This document shows, piece after piece, positions 19,095-28,652 of a DNA stretch of 64,000 nt. Under the pieces are notes generated by a model. That model saw nothing but the letters and a program-made list of their open reading frames with translations, was not told the DNA's origin and searched no databases. Source of the DNA: Rosenbergiella australiborealis (GTDB taxonomy: Bacteria > Pseudomonadota > Gammaproteobacteria > Enterobacterales > Enterobacteriaceae); contig NZ_JABBFO010000002.1 in the NCBI RefSeq assembly GCF_018494035.1, positions 372,001 to 436,000 on the forward strand, in the 5' to 3' direction. A program made the position numbers and the translations under genes. Each line of letters opens with the position of its first letter. Position 1 is the first letter of the stretch.

Positions 19095-20652
19095 TGGCAG
19101 GTAGCTGATAGCTCCAGGTTTCGGTCAATGGTTTATCGTTAGTCGTTAAGGCTGCACGCATTTCCGTGACTTGTTTAGGATCTTTCACACGTAAACGAAG
19201 GGTCAAGCGCCAGCCTTTTGTCACTGGATTATAGCGGACACTTTGCTCGACGATATCGCCGTTGTTCCCAATACTCACTTGTGGCGCTATCTTCGCATCG
19301 CTCGGTAGCTTGCTCAAATTTTTACCGACAAAATCAACTAAGAAAGCAATGGAACCATCAGGTTGGCGAACAAGATTCGATTGTTTAACATCACCAGTCG
19401 AACGCAGCGTGTCTTGTACCCACGCGACATTATTATCATGCAGCGCAGATTCATCGCGAGTAAAATGCAGGCGATAATCGAATGCCAGCTCTTTACCGGG
19501 TGCCGGAAGCGTATCTGGGCTCCAGAAAGCGACAATATTGTCATTGGTTTCATCGTTAGTCGGAATTTCAACTAATTCGATATGCCCTTTACCCCAATCA
19601 CCCATCGGCTCAACCCAGCCACTCGGACGTAGGTCATAGCGATCATCGAGATCTTGGTAATGGCTAAAGTCACGATTACGTTGTAATAATCCAAAACCCT
19701 TAACGTTATCGACTTGATAAATACTGACACCTAAACGACGAGGATTATTGATTGGACGCCAAATCCATTCACCATTGCCGTTATGGATTGATAAACCATC
19801 AGAATCATGCAGTTCATTACGGTAATTGACGATTGGCGAGGGTTGGTTAGCCCCGAAAAGATACATACTGGTTAAGGGCGCGATCCCTAACTTTGTGACG
19901 TTGTCACGTAAATAGACGCGAGATTGCACATCGACAGTGCTCTCTTTACCAGGGTGGATAATAAAACGATAAGCGCCGGTTGCCCGTGGCGAATCTAATA
20001 AGGCAAAAATCGTCAATTGCTTATCATTAGCATTTGGACGTTCAATCCAAAACTCTTTGAAACGAGGAAACTCTTCACCCGCAGGTACTGCGGTATCAAT
20101 CGCTAGCCCACGTGCTGATAACCCGTAGGTTTGTCCCGCTCCGATAACACGGAAATAACTCGCCCCTAAGAAGCTACTAATTTCATCTTCTTTTTTACGG
20201 CTATTTAGTGGATAAAGGACTTTAAATCCTGCAAAACCTAAGTTTTTCAGAATTGCCGGATCATGAGGAGCATTACCAAAATCAAAATCGGCAGGATCAT
20301 ACTTAATTTCATGTACCGTAGAGGCGGTCACTTCATTTATTTTGACAGGTTGGTCAAAATACATACCTTCATGGTAAAATTCGAGCTTAAACGGAGTGTG
20401 AAGCTGCGACCAATAGGCTTTATCACGTTTATACTGAATTTGTTGATAATCTGCGTATTTCAATTCCCGCAGCTGCGACGGCAGATTGCTATTCGGTGCT
20501 TGATAACCTTTTTGTGCGAGCGACTTCGCTTGTTGAGCAACATCATCGAGATTAAATGCCCAACTGTTGCTAGTGTAGAGTGCGACAAGTATTGCTGCGC
20601 CAACCCATTTGAGTTGCCGTCCTGTATATGTAGAATCTTTCTTGATGAGCAC
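19087..20652 (-). CDS. opgG: OpgG (MdoG), periplasmic glucan synthesis protein
   Basis: OpgG acts in the periplasm with OpgH and is needed to form and branch osmoregulated periplasmic glucans. The 521-residue precursor (E. coli 511) has the signal sequence [19 protein letters not shown], then [18 protein letters not shown]. The family segments [47 protein letters not shown] and [14 protein letters not shown] are intact. The start ATG 20652 may be a little early, because it places about ten polar residues before the hydrophobic core. It heads the opgGH operon and diverges from opgC. Confidence 0.96.
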   Translation of the reverse strand: MLIKKDSTYTGRQLKWVGAAILVALYTSNSWAFNLDDVAQQAKSLAQKGYQAPNSNLPSQLRELKYADYQQIQYKRDKAYWSQLHTPFKLEFYHEGMYFDQPVKINEVTASTVHEIKYDPADFDFGNAPHDPAILKNLGFAGFKVLYPLNSRKKEDEISSFLGASYFRVIGAGQTYGLSARGLAIDTAVPAGEEFPRFKEFWIERPNANDKQLTIFALLDSPRATGAYRFIIHPGKESTVDVQSRVYLRDNVTKLGIAPLTSMYLFGANQPSPIVNYRNELHDSDGLSIHNGNGEWIWRPINNPRRLGVSIYQVDNVKGFGLLQRNRDFSHYQDLDDRYDLRPSGWVEPMGDWGKGHIELVEIPTNDETNDNIVAFWSPDTLPAPGKELAFDYRLHFTRDESALHDNNVAWVQDTLRSTGDVKQSNLVRQPDGSIAFLVDFVGKNLSKLPSDAKIAPQVSIGNNGDIVEQSVRYNPVTKGWRLTLRLRVKDPKQVTEMRAALTTNDKPLTETWSYQLPANE

Positions 20653-20870
20653 ATCGCCCCCTTAAAAATGTGTTCCTAAACTGACTATCCTTATAATAAT
20701 TGATTCCTTAACTTTGCGACAGTCATCTTCTCGTTATAGTTTCTTTTTAATCGTATCAGTGCGTTTTTAGGATTGTTTTACGAAACCCAGTGCGACACAA
20801 GGTTGTCTGATATACTTAACGTAATCTTAGCCGAAATCGTGCCCTTTGCACTCTTTGACGATGAGTATAG

Positions 20871-21995
20871 ATGATGTCTACCCAACCGCAGCAACGTGAA
20901 TATTTCCTTGATTCGATCCGCGCCATTCTAATGTTACTTGGCGTTCCTTTTCATATATCGCTCATCTATTCAACGCAGCATTGGACGGTAAATAGCCCAA
21001 CCTCTTCGTTTGGATTGACCTTATTAAACGAATTTATTCACTCTTTTCGTATGGAGGTATTTTTCGTTATTTCGGGCTATTTTTCTTATATGCTTTATTT
21101 ACGATACTCGCCTAAACGTTGGTTAAAAGTACGCCTAGAACGTGTGGGTATCCCTTTTTTAGCAGCGATTCCGTTAATTACCGTTCCACAATTTTTTTTA
21201 ATAAAAAATGTCTCGGCAAAGTTTCCCCATTGGTCACAATTTACCCTCTACCAAAAATACAATATCCTTTGTTGGGAGCTTATCTCTCATTTATGGTTCT
21301 TATTAATCCTCTGTTTATTAACGCTGATCGGTTATCAATTATTCCGTTTTTTAGCAACGCATACTGAACGCTGGGAAAATAAGCAGATTGGCTGGACCAA
21401 GGTGATTGGCGGATTAAGTAGCTGCGTTCTGATATGGTGCCTACTGCGTCGCTTACTGTTACTCACTTTTCCGTTAGCCATGAAAGATGCCTTGATGAAT
21501 ATCGTCGTGATGCAGGTATTATTTTATCTCCCTTTCTTTATGCTAGGTGCGTTGGCATGGCAGATCCATTCAATAAAAGCTCTTTTTCTCAAGCCCCATC
21601 CCCTACTCTGGCTAGGAACTATCGTCGCATTTTCTGCTTATCACTTAAATCAACAATACAGCTCGGGTGATGGATGGCTCTACGAACTCGATGCCATCAT
21701 TTCAATGTTTATGGGCATCTGCATGCTTAATTTTTGTTTTAGTAGCGGCTTTCGTTTACTCAATACTCCTTCACCTTTTATCCGCTATTTAGTGAATGCT
21801 TCGCTTTTTATTTACCTTGTGCATCACCCATTAACCTTAATTTACGGCTTATTTATCGGCCCAAGTATTCATAACAATATACTGGGATTTTTTACAGGCC
21901 TAGTGATGGTTTTTGGCGTATCGTTTATACTCTATGAAATTCACTTGAGGATCCCTGTTCTAAGGTTCCTCTTTTCAGGTAAGCATGACAAATAG
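20871..21995 (+). CDS. opgC: OpgC (MdoC), glucan succinyltransferase
   Basis: OpgC transfers succinyl groups to periplasmic glucans and gives them a negative charge. The 374-residue protein (E. coli 385) belongs to the membrane acyltransferase-3 family with about ten hydrophobic segments. Conserved sequence includes REYFLDSIRAILMLLGVPFHIS with the family histidine, FRMEVFFVISGYFSYMLYLRY and VNASLFIYLVHHPLTLIYG. Two ATG codons stand in tandem at 20871 and 20874. It diverges from opgG across about 220 bases, the same arrangement as in E. coli. Confidence 0.95.
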   Translation: MMSTQPQQREYFLDSIRAILMLLGVPFHISLIYSTQHWTVNSPTSSFGLTLLNEFIHSFRMEVFFVISGYFSYMLYLRYSPKRWLKVRLERVGIPFLAAIPLITVPQFFLIKNVSAKFPHWSQFTLYQKYNILCWELISHLWFLLILCLLTLIGYQLFRFLATHTERWENKQIGWTKVIGGLSSCVLIWCLLRRLLLLTFPLAMKDALMNIVVMQVLFYLPFFMLGALAWQIHSIKALFLKPHPLLWLGTIVAFSAYHLNQQYSSGDGWLYELDAIISMFMGICMLNFCFSSGFRLLNTPSPFIRYLVNASLFIYLVHHPLTLIYGLFIGPSIHNNILGFFTGLVMVFGVSFILYEIHLRIPVLRFLFSGKHDK

Positions 21996-22039
21996 CGCCT
22001 ATCCGTAAAAAATCATCCGTTTTTAACAAGGTTAAATAA

Positions 22040-23524
22040 ATGGAACCCAGTTCTATATGTAAAGCAGATCGTGTCAAATCAGTGTTGTCATCCCCGGTAT
22101 TACTGGTCAATGAAAGTCTGGCGGGGATTGTGACTGCCCTCGCGCTAATTCCCGAGGTTATCTCGTTCTCTGTGGTCTCTGGGGTGGACCCTAAAGTCAG
22201 TTTAATCGCCTCGGTAGTGATCTGCTTTACGTTATCATTGATTGGTGGACGCCCTGCTATGGTGAGTGCCGCTGCGGGGTCAGTGGCTTTAGTGATAGGT
22301 CCAATGGTGGCCGCACAAGGGGTTAACTATATTTTACCGACGGTGGTGCTAGCCGGTGGGCTGCAAATCCTCTTCGGAGTGCTCGGACTTGCAAGGATGA
22401 TGCGTTATATCCCGCAGGCTGTAATGACGGGTTTTGTTAATGCCTTAGGCATCTTAATTTTTATGGCTCAAATGCCGCATATTCTAGGACATGGGGCGAT
22501 GGTATGGGTATTCTTCGCGATTACTCTGCTTATCGTGCTTGGATTGCCACGCCTCTTTACAGCCATTCCCGCTCCCCTGATCGCTATTGTGCTATTAACG
22601 GCGATTAGCGTTTATGGCGGCATCACCTTACCTAATGTTGGGGATGAAGGGTCGATGACTCCCGGTTTACCCGGTATTAACGCTCTACAAGTTCCATTAA
22701 ATTGGCACACGCTTAATATTATTTGGCCTGCTGCCGTCAGTGTTGCATTAGTCGGATTAATGGAATCTCTGCTTACCGCTAAGTTGGTGGATGAACTGAC
22801 CGATAGCCGATCAAATAAACATCGTGAATCCTGGGGACTAGGAATCGCGAATATTTTTGCCGCCTTTTATGGTGGGATTGCCGGCTGTGCAATGATCGGT
22901 CAAACCATCGTCAATGTTGAATTGGGGAAGGCACGGAGTCGAGTCTCCACCATTGTCGCCGCCGCAGTTCTTCTACTATTAGTCAGTGTATTGAGTCAAG
23001 TCATGGCTAAAATCCCCATGGTAGTGCTGGCCGCAATTATGGTGATTGTCGCATTAAAAACCCTTAACTGGCATAGCCTGCACCCTAACACCCTGCGCCG
23101 TTTACCCGTTACCGAGACCCTAATAATGGCGGTCACCGTGGTTATCACCATCTGGACAAGTAACCTTGCCTTGGGAGTTGTGGTAGGCACTATTTTTGCT
23201 ACGCTACTGTTTACCCGGCGTATTAGCCATCTAACGGTTGCACAGCGTGTTCTCTCTACAGGGGGAGAGCGGGTCACTTATCATGTCACAGGACCGCTTT
23301 TTTTCGCCAGTAGTAATGATTTATATGAACACTTCGATTATGCCAATGATCCAAAAGAGGTCATTATCGATCTGTCTGCGGCGCAAGTTTGGGATGCGTC
23401 GAGTGTTAATGTATTAGATTCAATTGAGCATCGTTACCAGCGTTATCAGTGTACAGTCACCTTGGTTGGTTTGGCAGGATCCAGCGAAGCGATACATCAA
23501 AAGGTCTCTTCCCACAGGCAGTAA
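22040..23524 (+). CDS. SulP-family anion transporter with STAS domain
   Basis: This is a 494-residue SulP (SLC26-like) transporter, probably moving sulfate, bicarbonate or an organic anion. About 11-12 membrane segments begin after LLVNESLAGIVTALALIPEVI, the usual SulP entry motif. They include GGRPAMVSAAAGSVALVIGP and MESLLTAKLVDELTDSRSNKHRE followed by GGIAGCAMIGQT. A STAS domain follows from about residue 405 (VTYHVTGPLFFASSNDLYEHF, IDLSAAQVWDASSVNVLD). AAGG lies before ATG 22040. It is 44 bases downstream of opgC and ends at a strong terminator. The substrate cannot be told from sequence. Confidence 0.9.
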   Translation: MEPSSICKADRVKSVLSSPVLLVNESLAGIVTALALIPEVISFSVVSGVDPKVSLIASVVICFTLSLIGGRPAMVSAAAGSVALVIGPMVAAQGVNYILPTVVLAGGLQILFGVLGLARMMRYIPQAVMTGFVNALGILIFMAQMPHILGHGAMVWVFFAITLLIVLGLPRLFTAIPAPLIAIVLLTAISVYGGITLPNVGDEGSMTPGLPGINALQVPLNWHTLNIIWPAAVSVALVGLMESLLTAKLVDELTDSRSNKHRESWGLGIANIFAAFYGGIAGCAMIGQTIVNVELGKARSRVSTIVAAAVLLLLVSVLSQVMAKIPMVVLAAIMVIVALKTLNWHSLHPNTLRRLPVTETLIMAVTVVITIWTSNLALGVVVGTIFATLLFTRRISHLTVAQRVLSTGGERVTYHVTGPLFFASSNDLYEHFDYANDPKEVIIDLSAAQVWDASSVNVLDSIEHRYQRYQCTVTLVGLAGSSEAIHQKVSSHRQ

Positions 23525-23531
23525 TATAACG

Positions 23532-23565
23532 GAGGTAAGCGACCCCGTTTGCCTCTGCTTTTTTT
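23532..23565 (+). terminator. Rho-independent terminator after the SulP gene
   Basis: GAGGTAAGCG pairs with CGTTTGCCTC (ten pairs, two of them G-U) around a four-base loop ACCC, followed by TGC and a run of seven T. It begins a few bases after the stop codon. Confidence 0.82.
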
Positions 23566-23648
23566 ATCCTCATTGATTATAATGTTTTTACATCTACGAC
23601 GCATTTCACTATATTATGTGAACTTTATCACATTATGTTGTGAAGACT

Positions 23649-24212
23649 ATGACACCTACTACGCCACACTCGGACAATGATTCAATTGGTACCGATACCA
23701 ATCGCCGTCAATTTCTCAAAAATTCGCTTATCGTTACAGCAGGTTGCTTTGTCACTGCCTTACCCCTATCGGCCCTTGCACAAAATACGGCTTCTCAGGG
23801 CGACCCAATCCTCGCCTTTATCCGCATTACGCAAACCATTACCGAACATAAACAGATTAATGCTGAATTAGCCGCGCATTTTTATAACGCTTTCGTTAAA
23901 CGGGACGCGACATTTGCTCAGCAGCTACAGCCCCTTGCCCAACTAATCACGACGGATATGAGTGCGCAAGCGTTGGTGAGTCAAGCCCAAGCGGCTGGCG
24001 TACAGACACTGCTGCAACAGATTGTCACCGCATGGTATACCGGAACGGTGGGTGATGATTATCACGGTACATTGGTCAGCTATCAACAAGCCTTAATGTA
24101 TCGCACGGTCAGTGATGGACTGGTCGTGCCGACCTACTGCGGCAATGGTCCACTATGGTGGACAGCCCCCGTGCCCGATGCTGATAGCACCGCAGTCATC
24201 GACGCGCTGTAA
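23649..24212 (+). CDS. Membrane-bound sugar-acid dehydrogenase, small subunit (Tat-exported)
   Basis: This is the small subunit of a heterotrimeric FAD-dependent periplasmic dehydrogenase of the fructose / sorbitol / 2-ketogluconate dehydrogenase type. It is needed for export and maturation of the flavoprotein. The 187 residues carry a Tat signal NRRQFLKNSLIVTAGCFVTALP, which can carry the folded large subunit out with it. The C-terminal signature is PTYCGNGPLWWTAPVP, typical of this family. The start is ATG 23649 or GTG 23640; neither has a strong ribosome-binding site. Upstream there is no other gene in the unit, so its promoter should lie in the AT-rich stretch 23570-23640. Confidence 0.85.
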   Translation: MTPTTPHSDNDSIGTDTNRRQFLKNSLIVTAGCFVTALPLSALAQNTASQGDPILAFIRITQTITEHKQINAELAAHFYNAFVKRDATFAQQLQPLAQLITTDMSAQALVSQAQAAGVQTLLQQIVTAWYTGTVGDDYHGTLVSYQQALMYRTVSDGLVVPTYCGNGPLWWTAPVPDADSTAVIDAL

Positions 24213-24250
24213 TCCCTTTTTTCACACTACAAATAACGATAAAAACAACT

Positions 24251-25906
24251 ATGAAAAAACCAGAATTTACTGCAAGTGGCGATGTGAGCGCCGATATTGT
24301 CATCGTTGGATCGGGTATTGTCGGCGGCATGATTGCTGACCGATTGGTCGCACAGGGCTACTCGGTGCTAATTCTTGAAGCTGGCTTACGTATTACCCGC
24401 GCTCAGGCCGTCGAGAATTGGCGAAATATGCCTTTTGCTAACCGTGCTGGCTCTGACTTCCAAGGTCTTTATCCCCAATCGCCTCTTGCCCCAGCGCCTC
24501 TTTACTTTCCGCCAAATAATTATATTAATGTCACAGGGCCGAGTGCCGGAAGTTTCCAACAAGGTTATTTACGTACCGTTGGGGGAACGACTTGGCACTG
24601 GGCGGCCTCATGCTGGCGCCATCATCCGAGCGATTTCGTGATGAAGAGTAAATATAATGTCGGGCGTGACTGGCCTATTTCCTATCAAGAATTAGAGCCT
24701 TGGTATTGCGAAGCCGAATATGAAATTGGCGTGGCAGGGCCTCAAGATCCCCAAATGCAGTCACCTTCTGAGCGTAGTCGTCCTTACCCGATGAATATGG
24801 TTCCTTTTGCCCACGGTGATAATTATTTTGCCAGCGTAGTGAACCCACACGGTTATAACCTAGTTCCTATCCCACAAGGGCGAAGTACCCGTCCTTGGGA
24901 AGGTCGTCCGGTGTGCTGCGGCAATAATAACTGCCAACCAATTTGTCCTATTGGGGCAATGTATAACGGTATCCATCACGTTGAGCGTGCCGAACGTCAA
25001 GGTGCAGTTGTGTTATCAGAATCCGTGGTCTACAAAATTGATACTGATGATAATAACCGTATTACTGCGGTGCATTGGCTGGACAATCAAAAAGCCTCTC
25101 ATAAAGCCACTGCGAAGATGTTTGCACTCGCCTGTAACGGGATTGAAACGCCTCGCTTGCTACTACTGGCGGCAAATAAGGCCAACCCAACCGGTATTGC
25201 GAACAGCTCGGATATGGTTGGCCGCAATATGATGGATCACTCCGGCTTTCACTGTAGTTTCCTCACCGAAGAACCAATGTGGTTAGGTCGAGGTCCGGCA
25301 CAAAGTAGTTGCATGGTTGGACCCCGTGATGGCGATTTCCGTCGTGACTACTCCGCGAATAAAATGATCCTCAATAATATCTCGCGCGTAGTGCCTGCGA
25401 CAAAACAAGCCTTAGCAAAAGGCTTAGTTGGCAAAGCGTTAGACGAGGAGATCCGCTACCGTGCAACCCACGGCGTTGACCTCTCAATTAGTCTTGAGCC
25501 TTTACCAGACCCTGAAAATCGATTAACGCTCAGCGCAGATCGTAAAGATGCACATGGCCTAGCTTGCCCAGATATCCACTATGATGTCGGTGATTATGTT
25601 CGCAAAGGCGCTGATGCAGCCCATGAGCAATTACGCCATATCGGCACATTATTTAACGGTAAAGAATTCACTATCACGACTAGCCTTAATGCCAATAACC
25701 ATATTATGGGTGGCACCATCATGGGCGCATCGGCAAAGGATGCCGTTGTCGATGGTAACTGTCGTAGCTTTGATCACGAAAACCTCTGGTTACCCGGTGG
25801 CGGCGCGATTCCCTCAGCAAGTGTTGTCAACAGTACACTAACAATGGCTGCCTTAGGTTTAAAAGCGGCACATGATATGGCTCAACGCCTTAAGGGGACA
25901 GTATGA
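24251..25906 (+). CDS. Membrane-bound sugar-acid dehydrogenase, FAD flavoprotein subunit (GMC family)
   Basis: This is the catalytic subunit, a 551-residue GMC oxidoreductase. The FAD-binding motif GSGIVG lies at residues 20-25, followed by LILEAG. YLRTVGGTTWHWAASCWRHHP is typical of gluconate/2-ketogluconate/fructose dehydrogenases. A cysteine group (Cys222, Cys223, Cys228, Cys232 in CCGNNNCQPICP) matches the region that binds an Fe-S cluster in fructose dehydrogenase. The C-terminal active-site region has NNHIMGGTIMG and LPGGGAIPSASVVNSTLT. Electrons should pass to the tri-haem cytochrome and to ubiquinone. The substrate is uncertain: 2-ketogluconate, gluconate or a polyol. Its stop overlaps the cytochrome start by four bases. 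Confidence 0.9.
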   Translation: MKKPEFTASGDVSADIVIVGSGIVGGMIADRLVAQGYSVLILEAGLRITRAQAVENWRNMPFANRAGSDFQGLYPQSPLAPAPLYFPPNNYINVTGPSAGSFQQGYLRTVGGTTWHWAASCWRHHPSDFVMKSKYNVGRDWPISYQELEPWYCEAEYEIGVAGPQDPQMQSPSERSRPYPMNMVPFAHGDNYFASVVNPHGYNLVPIPQGRSTRPWEGRPVCCGNNNCQPICPIGAMYNGIHHVERAERQGAVVLSESVVYKIDTDDNNRITAVHWLDNQKASHKATAKMFALACNGIETPRLLLLAANKANPTGIANSSDMVGRNMMDHSGFHCSFLTEEPMWLGRGPAQSSCMVGPRDGDFRRDYSANKMILNNISRVVPATKQALAKGLVGKALDEEIRYRATHGVDLSISLEPLPDPENRLTLSADRKDAHGLACPDIHYDVGDYVRKGADAAHEQLRHIGTLFNGKEFTITTSLNANNHIMGGTIMGASAKDAVVDGNCRSFDHENLWLPGGGAIPSASVVNSTLTMAALGLKAAHDMAQRLKGTV

Positions 25907-27327
25907 TTTTTCGTCTTAATAAAACACTGACCTGCTTACTGGCTTTACTCACCACCCCGTTGGCTTACGCGGATGCCCAGCAAGATAACGGTGCGGCCTT
26001 AATTGCCCACGGTGAACAAGTGGCGATTGCCTCAGACTGTCAAGCCTGTCACACAGCGCCTGGCAGCAAGACAGCATTTTCTGGCGGCTACGCGATTGCC
26101 TCGCCAATGGGGGCTATCTATTCGACCAACATTACTCCGTCACCACAAGGGATTGGTCACTATACTGAAGCTCAGTTCGCCAGAGCAATACGTGAAGGTA
26201 TCAGGGCTGATGGTCAACATCTCTATCCTGCCATGCCTTATACCTCCTACCACTTAATGACCGATGAAGACGTCCATGCGCTCTATGCCTACTTTATGCA
26301 TGACGTTAAACCGGTTGATCAGCCCAATATTGAAACCAAACTTCCTTTCCCTTTCAATTTACGTTTTAGTATGGGGGCGTGGAATGCCATTTTTGGAAGT
26401 ACAGCGCAGTTTAAAGCCGATAATAATCAAAGTGCCGAATGGAATCGGGGTAATTATTTGGTAAATGGCCTTGAACACTGTGATACCTGCCATACTCCTC
26501 GTAACTTTTTGATGTCAGAAAAACAGGATCAAGCCTTAGCGGGTGCGCCATTAGGCAGTTGGTATGCTCCCAATATTACATCTGATCCTATCAGTGGTAT
26601 CGGTGGCTGGCGTGAAGATGAGCTAGTGAGTTACCTGAAAACGGGTCGTGCCGTAGGTAAAAACCAAGCAGCCGCAGGAATGGCCGAAGCGGTGGAGCAT
26701 AGCTTACAGTATCTCCCAGACAGCGATTTGCACGCTATTGCCGTTTATTTAAAACAAACCACCCCGATCCGTACCCCTGGCGAAAGCACCCCGGCTTATA
26801 GTTATGGTAAACCGGTCAGTGTGGAAGGCGAAGTGCGTGGGGATGCTCCAAATAATGCTTATAATGCCTTAGATAGCGGAGCCAAGCTGTTTAGTGGTAA
26901 CTGTGCTAGCTGCCACCAACCGGACGGCGCGGGCAGTCAAAATCAAGACTACCCTTCCCTGTTCCATAATACGGCAACCGGCATGATCCACCCGGATAAC
27001 CTTATCTCTGCGATTCTTTTTGGGGTCAGACGCACCACCCAAGATCACGATGTCTTAATGCCGGGATTCAGTTCGCCGTCTTACGTGGATAAATTGACCG
27101 ACCAACAAGTGGCCGATATCAGTAATTATGTTTTGCATAATTACGGTAATCCACAGGTGACGGTACAAGCCGGAGACGTCGCATGGATACGTAAAGGCGG
27201 ACGATTACCGTTTTTAGCTGCAGCACAACCTTACATGGTACCGGGTATTGCCGTCGGTATCGTTATCCTTATTCTGATAGTGATTGGTGTCCGGTTACGT
27301 CGTAGCCGTCAAAAACATAAGTTGTAG
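25903..27327 (+). CDS. Membrane-bound sugar-acid dehydrogenase, tri-haem cytochrome c subunit
   Basis: This 474-residue subunit anchors the dehydrogenase and passes electrons to ubiquinone. It has a signal peptide (LTCLLALLTTPLAYA) and three CxxCH haem c sites: CQACH at Cys46, CDTCH at Cys193 and CASCH at Cys334. A C-terminal transmembrane helix (MVPGIAVGIVILILIVIGV) is followed by a basic tail. Three haems and this length are standard for the cytochrome subunits of gluconate, sorbitol and fructose dehydrogenases. It is the last gene of the three-gene operon and overlaps the flavoprotein gene, which suggests coupled translation. Confidence 0.93.
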   Translation: MIFRLNKTLTCLLALLTTPLAYADAQQDNGAALIAHGEQVAIASDCQACHTAPGSKTAFSGGYAIASPMGAIYSTNITPSPQGIGHYTEAQFARAIREGIRADGQHLYPAMPYTSYHLMTDEDVHALYAYFMHDVKPVDQPNIETKLPFPFNLRFSMGAWNAIFGSTAQFKADNNQSAEWNRGNYLVNGLEHCDTCHTPRNFLMSEKQDQALAGAPLGSWYAPNITSDPISGIGGWREDELVSYLKTGRAVGKNQAAAGMAEAVEHSLQYLPDSDLHAIAVYLKQTTPIRTPGESTPAYSYGKPVSVEGEVRGDAPNNAYNALDSGAKLFSGNCASCHQPDGAGSQNQDYPSLFHNTATGMIHPDNLISAILFGVRRTTQDHDVLMPGFSSPSYVDKLTDQQVADISNYVLHNYGNPQVTVQAGDVAWIRKGGRLPFLAAAQPYMVPGIAVGIVILILIVIGVRLRRSRQKHKL

Positions 27328-27338
27328 TCCGATGATTT

Positions 27339-27360
27339 CCCGGCCCCTATGGGGACCGGG
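27339..27360. terminator. Hairpin between convergent cytochrome and MFS genes
   Basis: CCCGGCCCC and GGGGACCGGG pair with one bulged base around the loop TAT. It sits directly between two convergent stops and is GC-rich, but has no T tract. Confidence 0.55.
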
Positions 27361-27367
27361 ATGATCG

Positions 27368-28528
27368 TTACTCTTTCACCCGAAGTGACAGTAAGAAAAT
27401 CACTAACCCCATCACAGCAAGGATCGTACCGACCCATGCCGTTGAAATCCAGCCAAAGCCCGCATCTATAACTAGTCCCCCTAAAAATGCACCAAGAGCA
27501 TTAGCCAAATTAAGCGCAGAATGATTCATCGCCGCGGCTAACGTCTGCGCTTCACCGGCAACATCCATCAAACGAATTTGTAAGGAAGGGATCAATAGCC
27601 CTGCTGTACCAATCAAGAAGGCCGCGAAGAAGCCGGTGATAACGTATTGTGAAAGGAAACAGAAGAGCACCATAATGGCGATATTCCATAATAAGGAAAA
27701 ACCAATTGTTTTCTTGACCCCTAAATCAGCAAATTTACCGCCTAGCGAGCTACCCACAATCATCCCCAATCCAAAAGCGGCCATGACCCAAGGAATTTGT
27801 GCTTCACTCATGCCCGCATGGTGAATCATCGTCGGTGTAATATAACTAAATACAGCAAACATACCGCCAAAACCGGTCGCGCCCGTCAGTAATGTTAATA
27901 AAACCTGAGGTTTTTTTAGCGCTGTTAGTTCACGCAGTGGATGAGCCGCGCTATCGCCTTGGCTAAACGGGACATAGCGAATAATCATTAGTAATGAAAG
28001 GACCGCACAGCCACCCACTAGCCAAAATGCCCATTGCCAGCTCAGATGATGGCCAATCCACGATACCACCGGTACACCGAGTAGCGTGGCCACCGTCAAG
28101 CCCAACATCATCCGACTAATGGCTTTACCACGTTGGTGTGCAGGAACCATCGATGCAGCGACTAAAGCGGCCACACCAAAATAGGCACCGTGGGGTAACC
28201 CGGTAATAAACCGCATTAGAACAAAAGAGAGATAACCAGGTGCTAAGGCACTGGCCACATTCCCCAAAGTAAAAAGACACATTAATGCTATGAGTAAACG
28301 CTGGCGTGAAACACGGGAGAAGATAACCGCAATCAATGGCGCACCGACGACAACCCCTAAGGCATAGCTACTAATTGCATCCCCTACCCGGGTAATTGAA
28401 CTGTTTAAGCCATGTGCCACATCGGGCAATAATCCCATAATCGCAAATTCACCCGTACCAATGGCAAAACCACCAATGGCTAAGGCAAGCTGAGCTAATC
28501 CGAGATGTTCAGTTTTCGTTTGTGACAC
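27368..28528 (-). CDS. MFS transporter of the AraJ/YdhP (DHA1) type
   Basis: This is a 386-residue, 12-helix major facilitator protein resembling the AraJ/YdhP/purine-efflux group. It begins with LGLAQLALAIGGFAIGTGEFAIMGLLPDVA and has SSYALGVVVGAPLIAVI, the motif LMRFITGLPHGAYFGVAALVAASMV and LGLTVATLLGVPVVSWI. These exporters are usually assigned to sugars, purines or drugs; substrate here is unknown. It is convergent with the dehydrogenase operon, which is consistent with but does not prove a role in export of its products. Confidence 0.85.
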   Translation of the reverse strand: MSQTKTEHLGLAQLALAIGGFAIGTGEFAIMGLLPDVAHGLNSSITRVGDAISSYALGVVVGAPLIAVIFSRVSRQRLLIALMCLFTLGNVASALAPGYLSFVLMRFITGLPHGAYFGVAALVAASMVPAHQRGKAISRMMLGLTVATLLGVPVVSWIGHHLSWQWAFWLVGGCAVLSLLMIIRYVPFSQGDSAAHPLRELTALKKPQVLLTLLTGATGFGGMFAVFSYITPTMIHHAGMSEAQIPWVMAAFGLGMIVGSSLGGKFADLGVKKTIGFSLLWNIAIMVLFCFLSQYVITGFFAAFLIGTAGLLIPSLQIRLMDVAGEAQTLAAAMNHSALNLANALGAFLGGLVIDAGFGWISTAWVGTILAVMGLVIFLLSLRVKE

Positions 28529-28652
28529 AACGACTCCATAAAATTTCTAAGTGAAAAGATCGAGGCAAATTCGCCACATAAAAAAATCAAGTCACTATTA
28601 TGGCACGCTGATCACGGTTCGGAAAATTACCAGAGCGTTTTCCAGTATTTTA

